From Rallus limicola (lineage: Eukaryota; Chordata; Aves; Gruiformes; Rallidae), in assembly GCA_022605955.1 (NCBI GenBank), contig JAKCOZ010000012.1:28667956-28731955 (forward strand): a stretch of DNA of 64,000 nt, written 5' to 3'. A program made the position numbers and the translations under genes. Below are positions 1 through 13,000 of the stretch, one piece after another. The stretch's first letter is position 1, and every line of letters starts with the position of its first letter. The notes under the pieces were generated by a model that had not been told where the DNA came from, did not search any database, and saw only the letters and a program-made list of their open reading frames with translations.

Positions 1-1419
1 CTTGCAGGATGCTGTTTATGCTTGGTTTAGTCATCAGAGGTGAAGTGCACAATAATGGTAAGCCTATGTTTCCACAATTGGAGGATATTTGTCATAATGA
101 AGGAAGACTCCAAGGTCAACAGCTACAATACCCGGAGAAGTTACATCACTAACCCACATCTGCACAGGACCGCTCCTTCCCCACGCCCCCCCTTTGATTT
201 TTGCACATGCATGCTTGCTCTCTGTCAGCTGAAGTGTCACATCATTTGCACAAATACTGCGGCTTTGATTTGGACTTGTGTGCACAGTGCTATTTCACTG
301 CTAAAAAACACGCATAAAACCCCCCTATTTTTCACCCTAAATAAGTGAAAAGGTCTCATTACAGTCTCCTAATATCCTGTACATCCCCAAATTCTGTTTG
401 TGCAGCCATTGTTTTTGCAATGAAAATTGCATTGTGTTATGATGGTGGCAGCAGCAGCACCTCCCAAATCTGGTCTGCGCCTCTGCCTTTCCCACTTATC
501 TTCTTTCCTGTGTACGAGTGGGCATGACAGCTCATGCCTTTGTATTGAGCTGTATGTATGTGACAAAGGAACCTTCTAACTATTTTGGCAGCATTTGCAT
601 AAGGGAAAAGACAGAAGGATAGATCTCAGTTTTCCCAGGTCACTTTCTATCTCAGTTTACTCTACAAATTAATTTTACTGGTACATGTAACACAGTTTGG
701 AAACCCCTGATACAACACATTTCTCTTGGGGTTTTTTTTTTGTGCGTGTGTTTCTGTACATGAAATTTCAGTGCAAAGACTGTATTGTATGATCCTCTTT
801 TCAAAGCAGTGTTTTTCACCAGTGTTTCTTTGGTTGAGATGTAACAGATGGCTGTTGATCTAAATTCATTCTGTCTTACGACGGCACGAACAAGGACACT
901 CCTTAGAAGCCTACCTGTCCATTTTATTTGTTTTCCAACCTCTTGATGAGGTTTGCTCTTATTCCATCAACAGGACAGTCAGTGAGAGGTTGCTCTACAT
1001 ACTCCTCATTGCTATAGACCTTATTTATTTCTACCCAAAACTCTGACTCAATGCTGGTGAAGTCATCTGAGTCTTTCCCTGGCTTCAGGTTGTTCTGAAT
1101 CAGTCTATAAACCTAAAAGTCAAAGCTGCTTCTAACAAAGAAAACAAAATCTTCTTCCTCCAGTTTCTAGCAGCACTTGTGTTGTGGTTTAAGCCTGGTC
1201 ATGTCTAATCATGTCCACTGGTGATCATTCCTTCCAGCATCATATGCTAGAGCGCAATTACCTGTTATTCAGTGTTTCCTTGATGGCGTTTGCTTGGGCA
1301 ACAATTACTGCATTTAAAAACGGGGCGGCGTTCTGCCATCCCTGCTCCCTCTCTCCGCAGTTGGGAATGGTAGTCATGAAGATTTGTAAACGTCATCCGG
1401 GTAGCTGGGTAATCCTGTG
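1..1419. other. left-flank intergenic DNA upstream of TM4SF1
   Basis: Apart from the minus-strand open exon listed separately, I see no recognisable gene or repeat here. The short open frames have no family signature. Two CATTCC/GGAATG hexamers (1226-1231 and 1364-1369) lie 150-300 bp upstream of the TM4SF1 start. They match the TEAD-factor core, but hexamers of this kind are common and the match is weak evidence. Confidence 0.5.
924..1112 (-). CDS. orphan terminal-exon-like open frame, unknown protein
   Basis: Read on the minus strand, a pyrimidine-rich tract ends in TTTTAG at 1113-1118. It is followed by 62 open codons and a TAA at 926-924. The peptide begins VYRLIQNNLKPGKDSDDF and ends GIRANLIKRLENK; the middle contains EFWVEINKVY. 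Composition is that of an ordinary soluble protein, with no low complexity. The frame closes exactly at the putative acceptor (an in-frame TAG), as expected for a last exon. I do not recognise the family. Earlier exons would have to lie to the right, inside or beyond TM4SF1 on the opposite strand, and I found none. It could be the last exon of an antisense gene, a fragment of a retrocopy, or a chance open frame. Confidence 0.35.
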   Translation of the reverse strand, partial: VYRLIQNNLKPGKDSDDFTSIESEFWVEINKVYSNEEYVEQPLTDCPVDGIRANLIKRLENK

Positions 1420-1426
1420 TATTTAA
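1420..1426 (+). promoter_or_regulatory. TM4SF1: TATA-like box of TM4SF1
   Basis: TATTTAA lies 97 bp upstream of the TM4SF1 start codon, placing a start site near 1450 with a 5' UTR of about 70 nt. The paralogue TM4SF18 has a very similar TATTTAAA before its own ATG. That parallel is the main support; no transcript data are available here. Confidence 0.45.
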
Positions 1427-1522
1427 GGAGGTGAGAATAAAGGCTGACCTTCTTTTAGGTGAGGACAGGGATGAGAGAGGTTGGGTTGGACTCGTGAAGG
1501 ACGGCTCTGTGAAGTTGCGGCC

Positions 1523-4500
1523 ATGTGTTTTGGAAGGTGTGCTAGATGTATCGGTTATAAGTTGCTCGTCCTGGCAGTGCTCAGCATCGTGGCCAACATT
1601 TTACTCTATTTTCCGAACGGTGAAACAAGATTTGCTTCAGAGCATCATCTTGGCAAATACGTGGAGTGCCTTCATGGCATTCTAGGTGGAGGCCTTTTGG
1701 TAAGTCATGAGCTAGTGTTTTCTTTCAGGTTTATTCTGGAGTGGTATTACTGTTTCTTTATCAGATACATTAATTTATTCATCAAATGTCTCATCAGCAG
1801 GAAGCTCTGGACTTGTATCAAAATAAATTAGCTATATTACCTATAAGTTTTATTAGTTATTATTTGTTGCAATGTTATGCCACTTCAGAGCTGTGTTGTA
1901 GGTCACAGAATTCAAATGCAAAACTGGAACTGAGCCTCTCAGCAGGTCACAGTTTGAGTAAAGGGTGAAATCTTACTCTTGTTAATTGATTGAACTATTC
2001 TCCATTTAATTGTCTCTGGCTTTAGCTACAATTCCTTACCTTCTGTTATCTTAGATCTTGAGGGTTATTTCTCTGCCTTAGCTCCTTATTCAGAGGAATC
2101 GAGTGGCAGTTATCAAGACTTTGTATTTGAGTACCAGCAAAGGATGAAGCACTGAGTGTTTGCTGTAAGACATTGTTAATCTGAAGCTATTATTCTCTAC
2201 CTTTGCAATTTTGTGGACCATATGGTAACGTATTTCAGTTCCCTGACTCCAGGCTTCCTTTTTAATTTGCTTTTAAAAGTCCTCTTAGATACAGACGACG
2301 GATCTGCAGGTGTCTGCAGATCACAGTTTGGAAATGATTGCACGATAAGCCCTCCATCTTGTGAGAGGCACTTCCAGCTGCATGGCAGCCCCACTGGATC
2401 TGGGCTGGGATTTGCCAAGTCTGGGCTTTACACACAGAATAATGCAAATGGAATCAGTGGAACTGCCTCTTCTGGATTTGCAGGATTGGGCCTCAGCAAT
2501 AGGCTTAGTGAGGGTGACAAGCAGATGACTGTTCAGCTGAAAGCTTTTATTTTAGAGTTTCCTTCAGTGAAGCTGTGCAGTTTGCAGATAGCACTTTGCT
2601 CGTTCTCTGTGGTTTTCGACTCCTGAGTGTAGTCTTTACAAAGGCAAACTATCATCAAGTCCTTTTATTGCTGGTGGGGAGGAAACTCTCCTTAATCAAC
2701 TCTGGTACTTCTTGACTTGATGCTAGAAGCTCCGGTGTGGAGCTACAGATAGCTTCTGCTTTGTTACTTTGCATTTCTACAACTGGAATCTGGTTGTGAC
2801 AACCTAGAAAAAGATGGATGTCTGTAATGAGATGTTTGCTTGAATTGGGGAAAATATCCCTAGGCTTTCTACTCTAGTCAGACTCATTTGCCACGCGGGC
2901 AGTGATGACTGCTCTTCAGTAACTAATGTGTTGGCAGTAGTTGGTTTTTTTTAACAAAATAATTATGATTTTTCTTGTCCTTGTTTGGCAGTGAATACAT
3001 TTTTTTTTTCCAAACCATTTTATTTGCAGGATACAACCTGTAATGTGAACAAAAACTTTTAAAGTTGAAGTACTTCAAATTGCAGCAATGACAGGCCCTG
3101 TATGCACTTATGTGCACTGAATCATCTGCACAGGCTGCACCCAGCTCCACTGCCAAGCCACAGTGTAAATTAATGCAATGTGAGGACTGTGCTTCCCTGC
3201 CTGTGCTACAAAGCAGAACAGTGTGGCTTGTTTTCTCTGTACCTAGGTGCTCATTCCAGCTGCAGTATTCATTGGGCTTCACAACGATGACTGCTGTGGG
3301 TGCTTTGGCCATGAGGGCTGCGGGAAGAGCTGTGCGGTAAGTGAGCTCCCGTCGCAGCTGATCCCAAAGGCACAGTGAGGGCGGTGCTGGAGGTTCATCT
3401 CTGTTTCTCTGCAGATGCTGTCCTCAGTTCTGGCAGCCTTCATTGGCATCCTTGGTTCCGGATACTGTGTAATCATTTCAGCACTGGGCTTGTCTCACGG
3501 ACCATACTGTCTTACTCACCTAGAAAGGAACTGGATCTATCCTTTCACAGACTCCTCTGGAGGGTAAGCTGTCTGTTCACCCGTGCACACACGGTCTTTA
3601 TTCCAATACCTTTCAGCAATATAGCAAGATCTAGTCATAACTTTATGCTTCTCACTTGGAGAAGGCATCAGTTACCCATGCTGCTGTAGTTTAAAGCCAA
3701 AGCAATATAGATCCTCTGTCCTACCAAAAGGCATCTGAAGATACTAAAATAAAAGATATATATATAATATATAATAATGCCTACATACCACATACTGCCC
3801 ATGTCCATGAACATCTTTAAAATAATATTTTAGAACTTTGAGAGATTTACAGACTATGAACAGCAGTTGTTACAAATTTGTCTTATTGTTTGTGTAAGAA
3901 CCTGCTTTGTGAGTCTTGCTCTGAAGTTGCTTTGCATCAGTGTAAATTGGCATCAATGGAACTAGAAAAGGTTTATAGGAATCTCTGCACACGATAGGGT
4001 GGGCAGGGCCAGAAGCTCTTAATTATCCCTAATTAGGGTTCTCTAGCAAACGAAGCCTATGTAGCTGAGTGGTATGCTATTCCTCATTAATCCCCACAAA
4101 TCCTACAGGTTGGAAGAGGTTCTGTTTTGGCTCATAATGTGCTTTCACAGTGCCTGTATGGTTGGCAAACTTGAGGCTGTTTCTAGTAACATTTATGGCT
4201 GATGCCAGACTAGAGACAGTTTGAGTACTAAGAAGCCACATAAGCCTTTGCAGCAGAGAGTTTGAATTTGACATTTCCATTACATCTCTCCCAAGAGAGG
4301 AGCATCCTTTCTCCCCCATCCTCCCCAGCTATGACTGAACATAGAAGGGAGCTCACTCCTTGCTGAAGGCTCATCGGTGCTGATGCTCTGAAGACGTGGG
4401 TGAGGACGTGGGTGAGGAGTAGCAACTGGAATATTGCAGCACCCCTTTAAACCTGTTCTGTGTTCAGCTCATCCGGAGTAGGCATGTGAGGGCCCAAGGA

Positions 4501-5859
4501 CAGCAGCACAAGAGAGGAAGTGATCCCTTCACCTCAGATCAGTAATTATTGTCTTTAAGGGCATGTCCTGAAAAGCTTTGTGGTTCTTTTGAGAAATAGC
4601 TCTGCTCTTTCAGCTTTGTTGAGCTTGTGACTTGCTTTAATCAGTAGCAGAAGATTTTGTCTTCATAGCTTAGATGTTTTTCTAAAAGAAATTAAGACTT
4701 AACAAAAATGTACAGTCTGTAGTTCTACACATTCTTAGGCCAAACTTTTAATGGAACAAACAATTGCATTTTCTATTCCCACTTAGGGTTATTATCCCAG
4801 TAGTTAAGTATGCAGCAGTTACAGACTAGACGTAACTTGACTGTAGTTTATGGTAGGCATCCCGCTGTCACAATCACCGAGTGTTAGGGTTTGGAAGGGA
4901 CCAATGATAACTTGCTTTTACTTGCTGTCTACAGGTACCTGTTCGAGTATAACAAGTGGTCTCGGTGTCAGGAACCTCAAAACATCGTTCAGTGGAACAC
5001 CACCCTCTTTTCCATCCTGCTTGTCTTGGGAGGAGTAGAGTTCATTCTGTGCTTCATACAGATAATCAATGGCATTCTTGGGGGTGTGTGCGGGCTGTGC
5101 TGCAGTCACGAGGAGGTAAGCCATTGGAAGGTATGACCCTGCTTCTCAGATGAACACAAAACAGTTAAGCAGCAATTTAGTGCACATCATCTTTTTATAG
5201 CCCAGTTGGGTTCCACATTGTAGTGCAGTCTGCCCCTGTGCTTCCAGCTGACTCCTCGGCTGTCACTGCAGTTAGACTGCATAGGGGCTGGCAGGCACAG
5301 ACTAGAAAAGGTTTAACACAGACTTGTGTTTTGCTCACAGCAGCTGATAGACTACTGAGAATATGCTGCATGTAATGAAAGCTGCAGCATCCTGGCCTAG
5401 CACAGCAAGAGTGGGATAAGAGAAGGAATTAAATTGCACGTAGCTAACAAAGCCTGCAGATGGATCTGGAGGGGTTTCTGAGAGTTGGGTGATTTTCGAG
5501 TGCGGAAATGGAATTTCCTTCACATTTCTTTAGAGTCTTGTTAGACAGTTTGAACATGTTAAATCAGTATTGTAGTGGTGTTGGAATTGCAGTGGCTTAC
5601 GGTATGAATCAGATAGAAATCATATCACACACGTTATGTCTTAGTTTTTTTAAATTGATGTAGTTGTATGATGAGGCTCTTTCAAAGTTGTTACTGTATT
5701 CTCAGTCCTATCGTCCGTGCTGTAACTGCAGTATAAAAAAGCCAGGCCATGGTTATCTAAACGTGATTTAGCTTTTATAGTTGGATACGATACTAGCATT
5801 CTTCCCCTTAATATCTGTCTGTTTCTTTTTTTTTCCCACCACAGACATACGCTTGCTAG
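1523..5859 (+). CDS. TM4SF1: TM4SF1, transmembrane 4 L6 family member 1
   Basis: Four-pass plasma-membrane protein of the L6 (not true tetraspanin) family; in mammals it marks endothelial and tumour cells and organises membrane microdomains. CDS exons: 1523-1699, 3247-3336, 3415-3563, 4935-5115, 5845-5859; 612 nt, 203 aa, against 202 in human. The start [15 protein letters not shown] and [11 protein letters not shown] match TM4SF1 closely. TM1 is about residues 10-30, TM2 about 50-70, then the Cys-rich [17 protein letters not shown] loop. TM3 is about 90-110, followed by a large extracellular loop with [13 protein letters not shown], which includes an NTT sequon. TM4 ([19 protein letters not shown]) precedes the [15 protein letters not shown] tail. 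All junctions are GT-AG and in phase; the last exon codes only four residues. TM4SF4 is excluded by the N- and C-termini. Confidence 0.95.
3755..3778. repeat. AT-rich simple repeat
   Basis: Imperfect (TA)n run in TM4SF1 intron 3. It has no visible function. Confidence 0.7.
4865..4903 (-). mobile_element. short CR1 3'-end fragment
   Basis: The string 'gggtttggaagggacc', preceded by a degraded 'cacaatcac', is the reverse complement of a CR1 3' end. It sits about 30 bp upstream of TM4SF1 exon 4. Only about 40 bp remain, so the call rests on one motif. Confidence 0.4.
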
Positions 5860-6400
5860 AAACCTGACAATGCATTGACATCGGCGTATGTGTATGATGG
5901 TTGAAGTATTCTGTGTTTGGTTGTTGGTTTTGTGGGGTTTTTTAATGTCCCACACATACTAAAATGCACATTGTTGTCAAACTGTGCTGTTGTCATCAAT
6001 TTAACTGACTTAGGGCCAGCCTCTGTTGTTCAAGTCCTATGCAGGTTCTCCACTAACCTGCCTGCATCTGAAGACAAAATGTATCCTGAGTTTCTTTGGT
6101 TTGGTTCATCTTAGTACAGGCAGCTGCCCAAACACAGTTTCAGGCAGTTGCCTGTACTTTTTTTTTTTTTTCTTGTTTTTCCTCTCTACCAACACAACAG
6201 TTCTGTACTTCATGCTGCTCTCCCAGTAAAGTTGCACTTTTACTCTGATGTTGGAATGAACACAAACTCAGTCTGCTCTGGCCCGGATATAAACGAATAC
6301 TCAGCTGGAGCAGAAACAGCAGCAGTAAAATGTGGATGATAGAGGGGTGGGTACACGCACTTCACCTTTTCAGGATTTGTCTGCACTTCTCAACTTCACA

Positions 6401-6406
6401 AATAAA
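6401..6406 (+). terminator. TM4SF1: TM4SF1 polyadenylation signal
   Basis: Canonical AATAAA, 542 nt past the TM4SF1 stop codon and the first one after it. The 3' UTR would include a T-tract at 6159-6170. Confidence 0.6.
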
Positions 6407-6424
6407 GATTTTTATTTAAAAATA

Positions 6425-9400
6425 CCTGGCAGGTATCAGTCATTGTTTCCCTGCCCATACTGCATCACTGCTGTCCTGGTCTTGGAGCAATGGGCCACGG
6501 TGGCATGCACACATGGATATAAAGCAGCCTGGTTATAACCTACTCTTCCTCGCCAGCAGACTCTGTCAGGGTGGGAACTGCTTCACTCTTTGGTTTAGAT
6601 CACTTAGCTGAGCCAGGCAGTTGTGTATCAGAAGGACATGATAGCTGAGTGATAGCTCTGTGACAAAACTGTAGAGGCAGTCTTGTTCCTGAGCCAGCGC
6701 TAGCCCTTCACTGCTGGTGGCTGCTCCCACGACTGGAGGCAGCTGAGCCCATCCTGCTGCTTACCTCCTGACTGCTTGGTCAGAGTCTTGAGCCACCATA
6801 AAATCTGGGGCTGGGTCCTGTTCCTTCCCTCACTCAGCACAGCCCCTGGTGCAGCAGTGCTCAGAACCCAGTTGGAATCAATAGATTAATGGGAAATATT
6901 TGACTTTGCTGGTAGGCAGCTGGCAGCAGGTCTGAGATCCCAAGCAAGAACCTCTGAAGTGTGGCTTGCAGCTTAGAGAGGGCACATGCTATCACAAGGT
7001 GGAGTAAATGAATCATGTGCTGCCAACAGCATTGCTGGCATGGTCCCTAAGCTGCTGGCAATGGCGCTTTGCAAGTGACCACCAAAATGTGACATGTCAT
7101 TTATTTCAAAGGAATGAGGCTGATTTCCATTGTGCTCAGGTTTGGAATCCAGCAGTTGATGTTGTCTTAGAAAACAGGCCAGTCAGTGACTGTTTATGCA
7201 GGGGGAAGGCGTTTCCCATGGGTGTCAGTGCACGCATAGCACCATTCGTCATCAGGAGAGTGGCCTTTAAAGGCAGGCAGAACCTTGAGTATTTCAGGCT
7301 GTCCTCACAGCTACATCTGCCCAGTACAAATACCTGTCTTGAAAAAAAAAACCCCAAACCCCAAAAAACCTGTGAAAACAAGATTGCCCACACCCCTCCA
7401 CAGCAATAAAAGTATTCACAGATGGAAAAAGTTTGTGTTTAGCATCTCAGGATACCCGCTTCTTGCCATACCATTTATTCACACAGAAATACCCAGAAGT
7501 GGTTGAGGGCAGTCTTTAATACCATTTCTGTTTGTGTTTATCCCTGTCTTGCCCTGCTGTGGGAGGGAGGAGAATGTGTGTGTGCATATACACACACAAA
7601 ATTCCTTGCTGCTGTGCGGTATTATGTCTCCATGTGAAGAAGCAGTGCAAATACATGTCAGGTGTGGCATGAGAGGAGGAAGAAAGGGTCTTGAAATGGG
7701 GTATAATTCCCACACAACTTACAGACTTTTGCCTTTATGTTTGTATAATTGATGCTTGCCTTTCTGTTACACACAACTAATTAAGGAACTGAAATAATTT
7801 TAGAAATTCCAATGGACAAAATTATTAGGACAGAGTTTAGAATTGAAACTTCAGCTCTGATCCCTTTAGCATTGATGCTGAGCATTGCTACTTGCTGTTC
7901 ATGGTGTCACTTAAAAAAGAAGGTCAGTTAAATTCCTTTGTTGCCTGATGTGTATAAGACTGTTTGGGGAGCTTTCTCAGTTACACTGTGGAGAAGTGGT
8001 TGTTTTAGGTTAAATTCATTTCTGTTAGAGAAGTCACTCACCCAGAGTAAACACAGCTTTTCGGTAATGGGTTTGGCATGGATATTGACAGCAACAGGAA
8101 AGCAGTTCTTGCAACACTTAGTAAGATATTTATTTGGGAAACTGGTAGCCAGGTTTTCTTAATGCTTAGTGTAAAATGGTTTCTTCCTCTTCCCGCAGTA
8201 TGGTGTGCCAGGGAAAAAATAAAAGTTCTTGATTTGGTATTTGCAGAGGTAAGTTTAAATACAAGATCAGTCTGCTGCACTGCAGAATGACTGCTGCTTC
8301 AGGTGTTCATTTCCCAAGCAAGTTTATTCTCATCAGAACAGATCACTATAAGGAGTAGCAGCAAATGGGATTGCAAGCTAAGCTGCTTGCTTGTAATTTT
8401 GTCTTTTGCTTTTAGAGAAAAAAAGATTTTGTTTTTTTTCATGATCTCTAGGTTTTGAAATAAAAATGAGTCCTGAGGAGGTGACGTACCTGCCTGTCAG
8501 CTTTTTCTTAGGTCTGTAAGGCGCAGTGTTGATGTTGTGCCTCTGCCGGGAGGGGTCTGCAACTCATTGCAGTTAGAGGGAGGCCTGAAAAAAGCATCTG
8601 CTGATTAGGGAGGGAAACAAGAAATATGGGAAGACCTCAGGGTAAAGTCTGATGACTTAAAAATGAACCTCTGAGAAACAGAAGAGGAGAGGCAAATGAG
8701 AGAGTCACGGCAGAGAATGGCTAGAGAAAGGGCATGAGTCCGATGGTGCCCGATTCCTTGGGTGATGCCATTCACAGCAATGGGAAAGAATTAGTTCATG
8801 CAACCCAAACAGCTTTTATGAGGTAATGAGGTGTGTGCAGGGCCTAAAACAGCTCGTGAGGAAACAGAAGGAAAATACACCATGACTTCATTGCTTCTAA
8901 AATCATCTCCCTTACTTTTGGTAGAGCCCCAATGTTTTTGTTCTCTGACTGGGACTTTCCTATTGAGTAAACCCTAAACACATTGTTGTCACTTTTCTGA
9001 TGACTCACAGCAGCTTGGAAAAGTGGCTTGGGCCGCACTGTGAGCGCGTTCAGACTGCTCTGTGTTACTGGGACAGACATTTAGTTGCTCAGGGAATGAT
9101 GACACACAGAAATGGGGAAACTGGCTGGCTTTGGCTTTGCACAGTGCAGAACAGCAGGCATTTCAAAACACAGCCAGACCTTTTGTCCTGTACAAGAAGT
9201 CACGTGTACTTAGGGAAAATTGTAGCTGTGCGCGCTCAGCGATGAGCAGAGAATAAAGCAAGTGGAGAAACCTGCTATTTCTCTAGCAGCATTTAATCTG
9301 TGTAACAGCTGTGCTCTGTACTGCTGCAGGAGAGTAATTAACGTGACAGTAAGTCTGCATGGCAGGTTCTAGCCAGTGGTATTTGGGCTTCTGTGCTCTG

Positions 9401-9940
9401 TGAGGTGGCTGAGACTCCAAAGTTTGGTGGCTTTGTGAGACTGCTCCAAGTTAGCAGCAACTGTTGGTTCACCCTTAGTGCCTGTTATCTGCCAAGTTCT
9501 GGTATTAACTGCACGGTGAGGGAACTTGTGGCCTTCTGTAGAGGGAGTGGACAGCCCTCTTATCATCTGTCAGCCCCTTCCCTGTGTGAGGCAGAGAAAG
9601 TTCTGAGCAGCCTGCCTGGTGTCCCAGGGTGTCTGCATGGCCATCCGTGCTCTCGGGAGGAGCGCGTTGCTACGTGGTCACTAGGAAATGAGATTTTAGA
9701 AGTTCCTTCCTGAGTCTGACTTCTAGACATATTTCAGTTGGAAGATCACAAAGGAGGATGTCTTAGAAGGGAAACTGCTATTTCAAGACAAATGCTTAGA
9801 TGGGACAATGGTTTAGACAGCAATATTCATCTATTGTTCTGCTAATGGTTAGGCAGTGAGTTGTGTCTGGAGTCAAACCCCAGTCACCCAGTTCCTGCGA
9901 ATGTGAAATGACTGAATGAAACTGAGGAGGTCAAAATACT
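6425..9940. other. intergenic DNA between TM4SF1 and TM4SF18
   Basis: No gene recognised. The longest open frames (up to 133 codons) lack family signatures, splice context or coding-like composition. A near-palindromic alternating purine-pyrimidine run (TG)n-CATATA-(CA)n lies at 7575-7598. I found no remnant of a third TM4SF paralogue. Confidence 0.6.
7575..7598. repeat. palindromic TG/CA microsatellite
   Basis: Twenty-four bases of alternating purine-pyrimidine, TG repeats meeting CA repeats around CATATA, so it is nearly self-complementary. Such tracts can adopt Z-DNA or a cruciform; no role is shown. Confidence 0.7.
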
Positions 9941-9945
9941 TTTCA

Positions 9946-9953
9946 TATTTAAA
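9946..9953 (+). promoter_or_regulatory. TM4SF18: TATA-like box of TM4SF18
   Basis: TATTTAAA lies 55 bp upstream of the TM4SF18 ATG, which would give a 5' UTR of only about 30 nt. It resembles the TM4SF1 box. An upstream non-coding exon with a different promoter cannot be excluded. Confidence 0.35.
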
Positions 9954-10007
9954 ACCTTGTCATCTCTTGCTGTCTTAGAAGAGCAAAACCCCTCAAGTTC
10001 TTGAGAG

Positions 10008-13000
10008 ATGGCATTAGAGGCATGTGGAAGCTGTCTGAGTTGCCTGCTGATACCTCTTGCACTTTGGAGCATTGTGGTTAACATCCTGTTATATTTCCCT
10101 AACGGGAAGGCTTCGCATGCTGCCAGTTACCAGCTTCCCAACTACGTGTGGTATTTTGAAGGGATCTGTTTCTCAGGCGTGATGGTAAGTGTTGCTTATA
10201 TGGATTTTAAATGAATTGCATTCTTCTGCAAATAACGTTGGGTCCCTGCACAGCAAGGTAATTGTGCTTTTAAAGTGAATGTGCATTACTTTGGCAAAGC
10301 CACTACAGGCAGGAAAACCCAATCAAACTGAAAAAAGTAAATTATCTGAATGACATACTTGCGTGTTTTTTAATTTCATGTAAGTGACTTTGCAGGGTTG
10401 ATTCCACTGCACCCCCGGCTTTTTGTTTATGTGCAACTTACACTTGTATGATGGATGCAGGCACCTTGTTGATTTAATCTTCTGTGGTTGAATCAGAGCT
10501 CTCTTAGCAAAAGAAAATGAAACAAGACATTAAAAAGTGTCTCATAACTGCTCTGATGTTTTTGACAACTGTGTGCAGTATTTAGAGGACTGGATGCGGT
10601 TCACAGTGCCACTGTTGTTAGGCTAAATAAAGAATATTGTCTCACAGTGATTGACGTAGCAGCATTTTCTCCATTACATTTGTAATGTGCTCATCTGCAG
10701 TAATAAGCTAGCACAGAGCTGCCCTCTGATGATACAGTTTGCTGTGTTCATAAAGAGATGTAGCCTCAGGCACAGAAAGCAGTTAGGCAATAACAGTGCA
10801 TGCGCAGCATCAGTATTTAAAAAGATCTCATCTACATAAGTAAGCAGGGTGTTTTTATGAAGGTGCTGATCTGGGTGTTATTAAAACATGAGACAATCTT
10901 TTGAAATTGAGTGTTCTTCCTAAAGCCAAAAATCCTAACCTTTTCTAGTGGAGGTGAAAACTATGAGGCAGAGAATTTGGATAGGAAAACATAGCTGAAA
11001 ATTTGTGAAAAAGTTAACTGCAACAGTGACATTCTTTTCTTGAAGCATTTTTAGCATTAAGAACATTACCAGTTCATTAAAAACGTGTATGTTATCCTGT
11101 TAGAAACAGGGCAGCAGCAGTGAGAGGACTCTGCTGTGATCCATAGTCAAAAACAGTATGGATACATGGCAGAGAAAGCAAACGGAATTTCAGGTGGATT
11201 TAACACAGATTCACAGAATTCTCACAGAGCTGTAGGGGCTGGAAGGGACCCCCAGAGCCCATCGAGTCCAACCCCCTGCCAAAGCAGGGTCCCTAGGACA
11301 GATCGCACAAGGAGGCCTCCGGACTGGCTTCTGCTGCTGACTTTGTCTAGCATCGCTGTGCTGGTGAGGAAGGTGCCACCCTGATCTCTGAAATGTGTCA
11401 GCAAGCAGCCGTTGAGCTGCTGTGGGTGCACCAACAACAGCTATTTCCTCAGTATTGATTCTTCTAACCGTGAGCTTGGTATTGTTTCGGCTGTACCCTA
11501 CAGCTCTGTCCGTGCTGGTGACGCCTTGCTGCAGTGGAGACAAGGCCAAGAAGCAAACACAGCGAGCCCAGTCCTAGGGGTGCTGTGGGTTGGGGTGCCT
11601 TCTTAACTGAGCCGCTTTCAAATCGCAACAGAGCGTAATGGATGCAGTCCTTACCCCAAGGAAACTATGGCTTATTATCTTTCACTGACATTATGATGTC
11701 CCCTTGTAGATCCTGCTGTTGGCAGTAATTCTGGTGATGCTGGAGTGTAGTGTGTTCTATCGGTGCTGCCAGAGCGAGAGCTGCAACAAAACCTACAGGG
11801 TGAGTCCCCGGCCTTTTTCTCTGCCTTCTCTCCAGTGTTTGTTCCCTGTGTCTTCCTGCTCAAATCCTTCTGCCCTCTCCGCTGCTGTTTCTGCTTCCTC
11901 ACACAGAGGAGGTTTCTCAGGCCAGTTGAGAGGTTACAGAAACTGTAGTTCCTTCCTTCTGATGCATAAGCAGGATGAGAGAAAAATAAACAACATAAAA
12001 ACCCCACCAAAAAATCCTTGTGAAATAAAATGAGAGCATGGAAGGCCTGAGAGTTTCAACAAAGTGCCCCAACTTGGTAGCTTCATCCCTTTTCTTGTAT
12101 TTTTTGGAATTGATTTTTTCCAGTAACAACCCTATATATGCTATTTGGGATGTAAACATGTCTAATGAGTGGTTGTGTTCCTCCAGCATTTTGGGACAAA
12201 ACTTTGTAAAAATGCAAGCTAAAAAAAAAAAAATTCTAAATCCTCAAACAACATTTAACTGAGACTTGTGAAACTGCCTTGAACTCTGTCTCAACCTTTA
12301 TTTTGTAAGAATATGTATACTTACTATTCTTTGCCTGGTATTTTTCTTTCTGAATAATGAAGTTTGGGACAATCAAGTGTGAAATTCAACCCCTAGGCAG
12401 TAGCTAGGCAGGCTGAAAGGCTGTATTTGCTGCAAACACTGTCCCCACACAGTAATATTTTTTTTCTTTACTTCAGAGTTTTATTTCGATTGTCCTAGCC
12501 CTGCTTGGAGTCGCTTTCTCTGGATATAGTTGCATCACTTTTACCTTGGGGTTGATCCAGGGCCCCTTCTGCAATTCGTCAGGTGGATGGGATTATATCT
12601 TCAGAGACACTGCTGGAGGGTAAGAAACATCCATGTGACTCTTCTGTAAGAAACTGTTCGTTGAAACAATGGTCAGACAAATCCTCTGAGAGCTTTACAC
12701 AGAATGGCAGTGTCCCTTGAACACAAGACCTGTATTGGAGAGTGAGGTTTTTCAGCTTCTTAAATAAGCACCGGACTCCTCAAAGAAAGGTATTTGCCTC
12801 CATGTAAGTAAAGAGTAAATGAAAGAATCTTTGTGCTGATCAGACCTGGAGGTCCATCTAGCTGAGTACCCATTACCTGGTGGTGCAGGCTGCCATCTGC
12901 CATCACACCCAGTAATGGATGTAAGATGAGAAGGAGTGTAGATGGCTCTTTTCCCTGAATATTCCCTCAAATTCCTCAAGTTTTTTTGTTCAAAGATTAT

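Noticed and set aside
12817..12950. Possible ancient SINE-like segment ('cagacctggaggtccatctagc')
   Set aside because: The phrase recalls widespread sauropsid repeats, but I could not align enough of it to name a family or borders.
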